From JAHEEL01 sp963715255 (lineage in GTDB: Bacteria > Actinomycetota > Acidimicrobiia > Spongiisociales > UBA5794): 64,000 nt of DNA. A program made the position numbers and the translations under genes. This document shows, piece after piece, positions 63,738 to 64,000 of the stretch. Each line of letters opens with the position of its first letter. Position 1 is the stretch's first letter. The DNA is taken from positions 62,001 to 126,000 of the forward strand of contig CAVQRN010000003.1 of assembly GCA_963715255.1 (NCBI GenBank). The letters run 5' to 3'. Under the pieces are notes generated by a model that was not told the origin of the DNA, did not search any database, and worked only from the letters and a program-made list of their open reading frames with translations.

Positions 63738-64000
63738 AGCAGGGTGTCGAGGCGCGCGTTGTCGCTGCCACACTCCTGCGGCGAATCCTCGAAGAGGGGG
63801 CCTACTCGAACATCGTCGTTCGGACCGCGACACCAGACCTGCAGCGGAGAGACGCTCTGTTCGTTCAACGCCTTCTGTATACGACCATCCGGTACCTCGA
63901 TCGGATCGACCGAACCATCGACGCAAGGATCTCGCGTCCAGTCGACGACGACGTACGAGCCGTTCTGAGAGTCGGCATCGCCGAGATCCTGTTCACCGAC
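63734..64000 (+). CDS. rsmB: 16S rRNA m5C967 methyltransferase RsmB, N-terminal part
   Basis: 89 codons to the window edge. The NusB-like N-terminal domain of RsmB/Sun is visible: VVAATLLRRILEEGAYSNIVV, RRDALFVQRLLYTTIRYLDRID, and VRAVLRVGIAEILF. ATG 63734 overlaps the fmt stop. The methyltransferase domain lies outside the window. The def-fmt-rsmB order is usual. Confidence 0.93.
   Translation, partial: MKQGVEARVVAATLLRRILEEGAYSNIVVRTATPDLQRRDALFVQRLLYTTIRYLDRIDRTIDARISRPVDDDVRAVLRVGIAEILFTD

Overview
The window is about 64 kb of GC-rich bacterial chromosome, densely coded, with many 4-bp ATGA/GTGA start/stop overlaps. It points to an actinobacterium. The evidence is a mycothiol synthase (mshD), an mIHF-type nucleoid protein directly upstream of gmk-rpoZ-coaBC-priA, a phosphatidylinositol synthase / PIM acyltransferase / PimA-type mannosyltransferase operon, a GAAC-N4-GTTC LexA box, and the order thrS ... 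pgsA-patA-pimA-pdxS-pdxT-yebC-ruvCAB familiar from mycobacteria. Queuosine genes (queA-tgt) and the lack of mycolate-type genes fit a deep-branching class such as Acidimicrobiia, but that assignment is inference.

Layout. 1-9.7 kb is accessory: a SIMPL-domain lipoprotein (cut by the window edge), a DUF2202 ferritin-like protein, a DMT exporter, a ribokinase-like kinase, an ABC-2 exporter pair, a YyaL/DUF255 protein, a CNNM/CorC membrane protein, an alpha/beta hydrolase and an SRPBCC-like protein. 9.8-13.1 kb holds an Lrp regulator divergent from two PLP lyase genes, a cystathionine/methionine gamma-lyase-type enzyme and a tyrosine phenol-lyase. 13.2-16.2 kb holds a patatin, mshD and small genes. 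16.3-30 kb is thrS, an RND exporter, citrate synthase, the PI/PIM operon, PLP synthase (pdxST), yebC and ruvCAB. 30-45.7 kb is queA-tgt-yajC-secDF, the (p)ppGpp synthetase, a metallo-beta-lactamase-fold hydrolase, hisS-aspS-rarA and alaS. 45.7-52.5 kb is ruvX-mltG-aroE, a prepilin peptidase, aroCKB-efp-nusB. 53.6-64 kb is the pyrimidine operon (pyrR-B-C-D-F) behind an RNA attenuator, then mihF-gmk-rpoZ-coaBC-priA and def-fmt-rsmB (cut by the right edge).

Three layers of structure lie beyond the genes. (1) At least twelve genes have a TANNNT hexamer 6-9 nt before the start codon, which is what leaderless transcripts would show; ruvC has a perfect LexA box lying across its start codon. (2) Two dispersed repeat families occupy gaps: a ~60-bp-period element downstream of two genes, present in opposite orientations, and an octamer array (GAGTAGCG type) starting exactly at the stop codons of three genes. 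(3) The pyr leader combines a PyrR-binding hairpin, a ribosome-binding site, a 28-codon leader peptide and an overlapping terminator, suggesting attenuation coupled to leader-peptide translation.

Ten probable single-base frameshifts (DUF2202, ABC permease, secF, hisS, alaS, pyrR, mihF and priA, the last with four) break otherwise well-conserved genes. Most of these are essential and most need removal of one base, so sequencing/assembly indels are the leading explanation. No tRNA, rRNA, CRISPR array, transposase or prophage gene was recognised.
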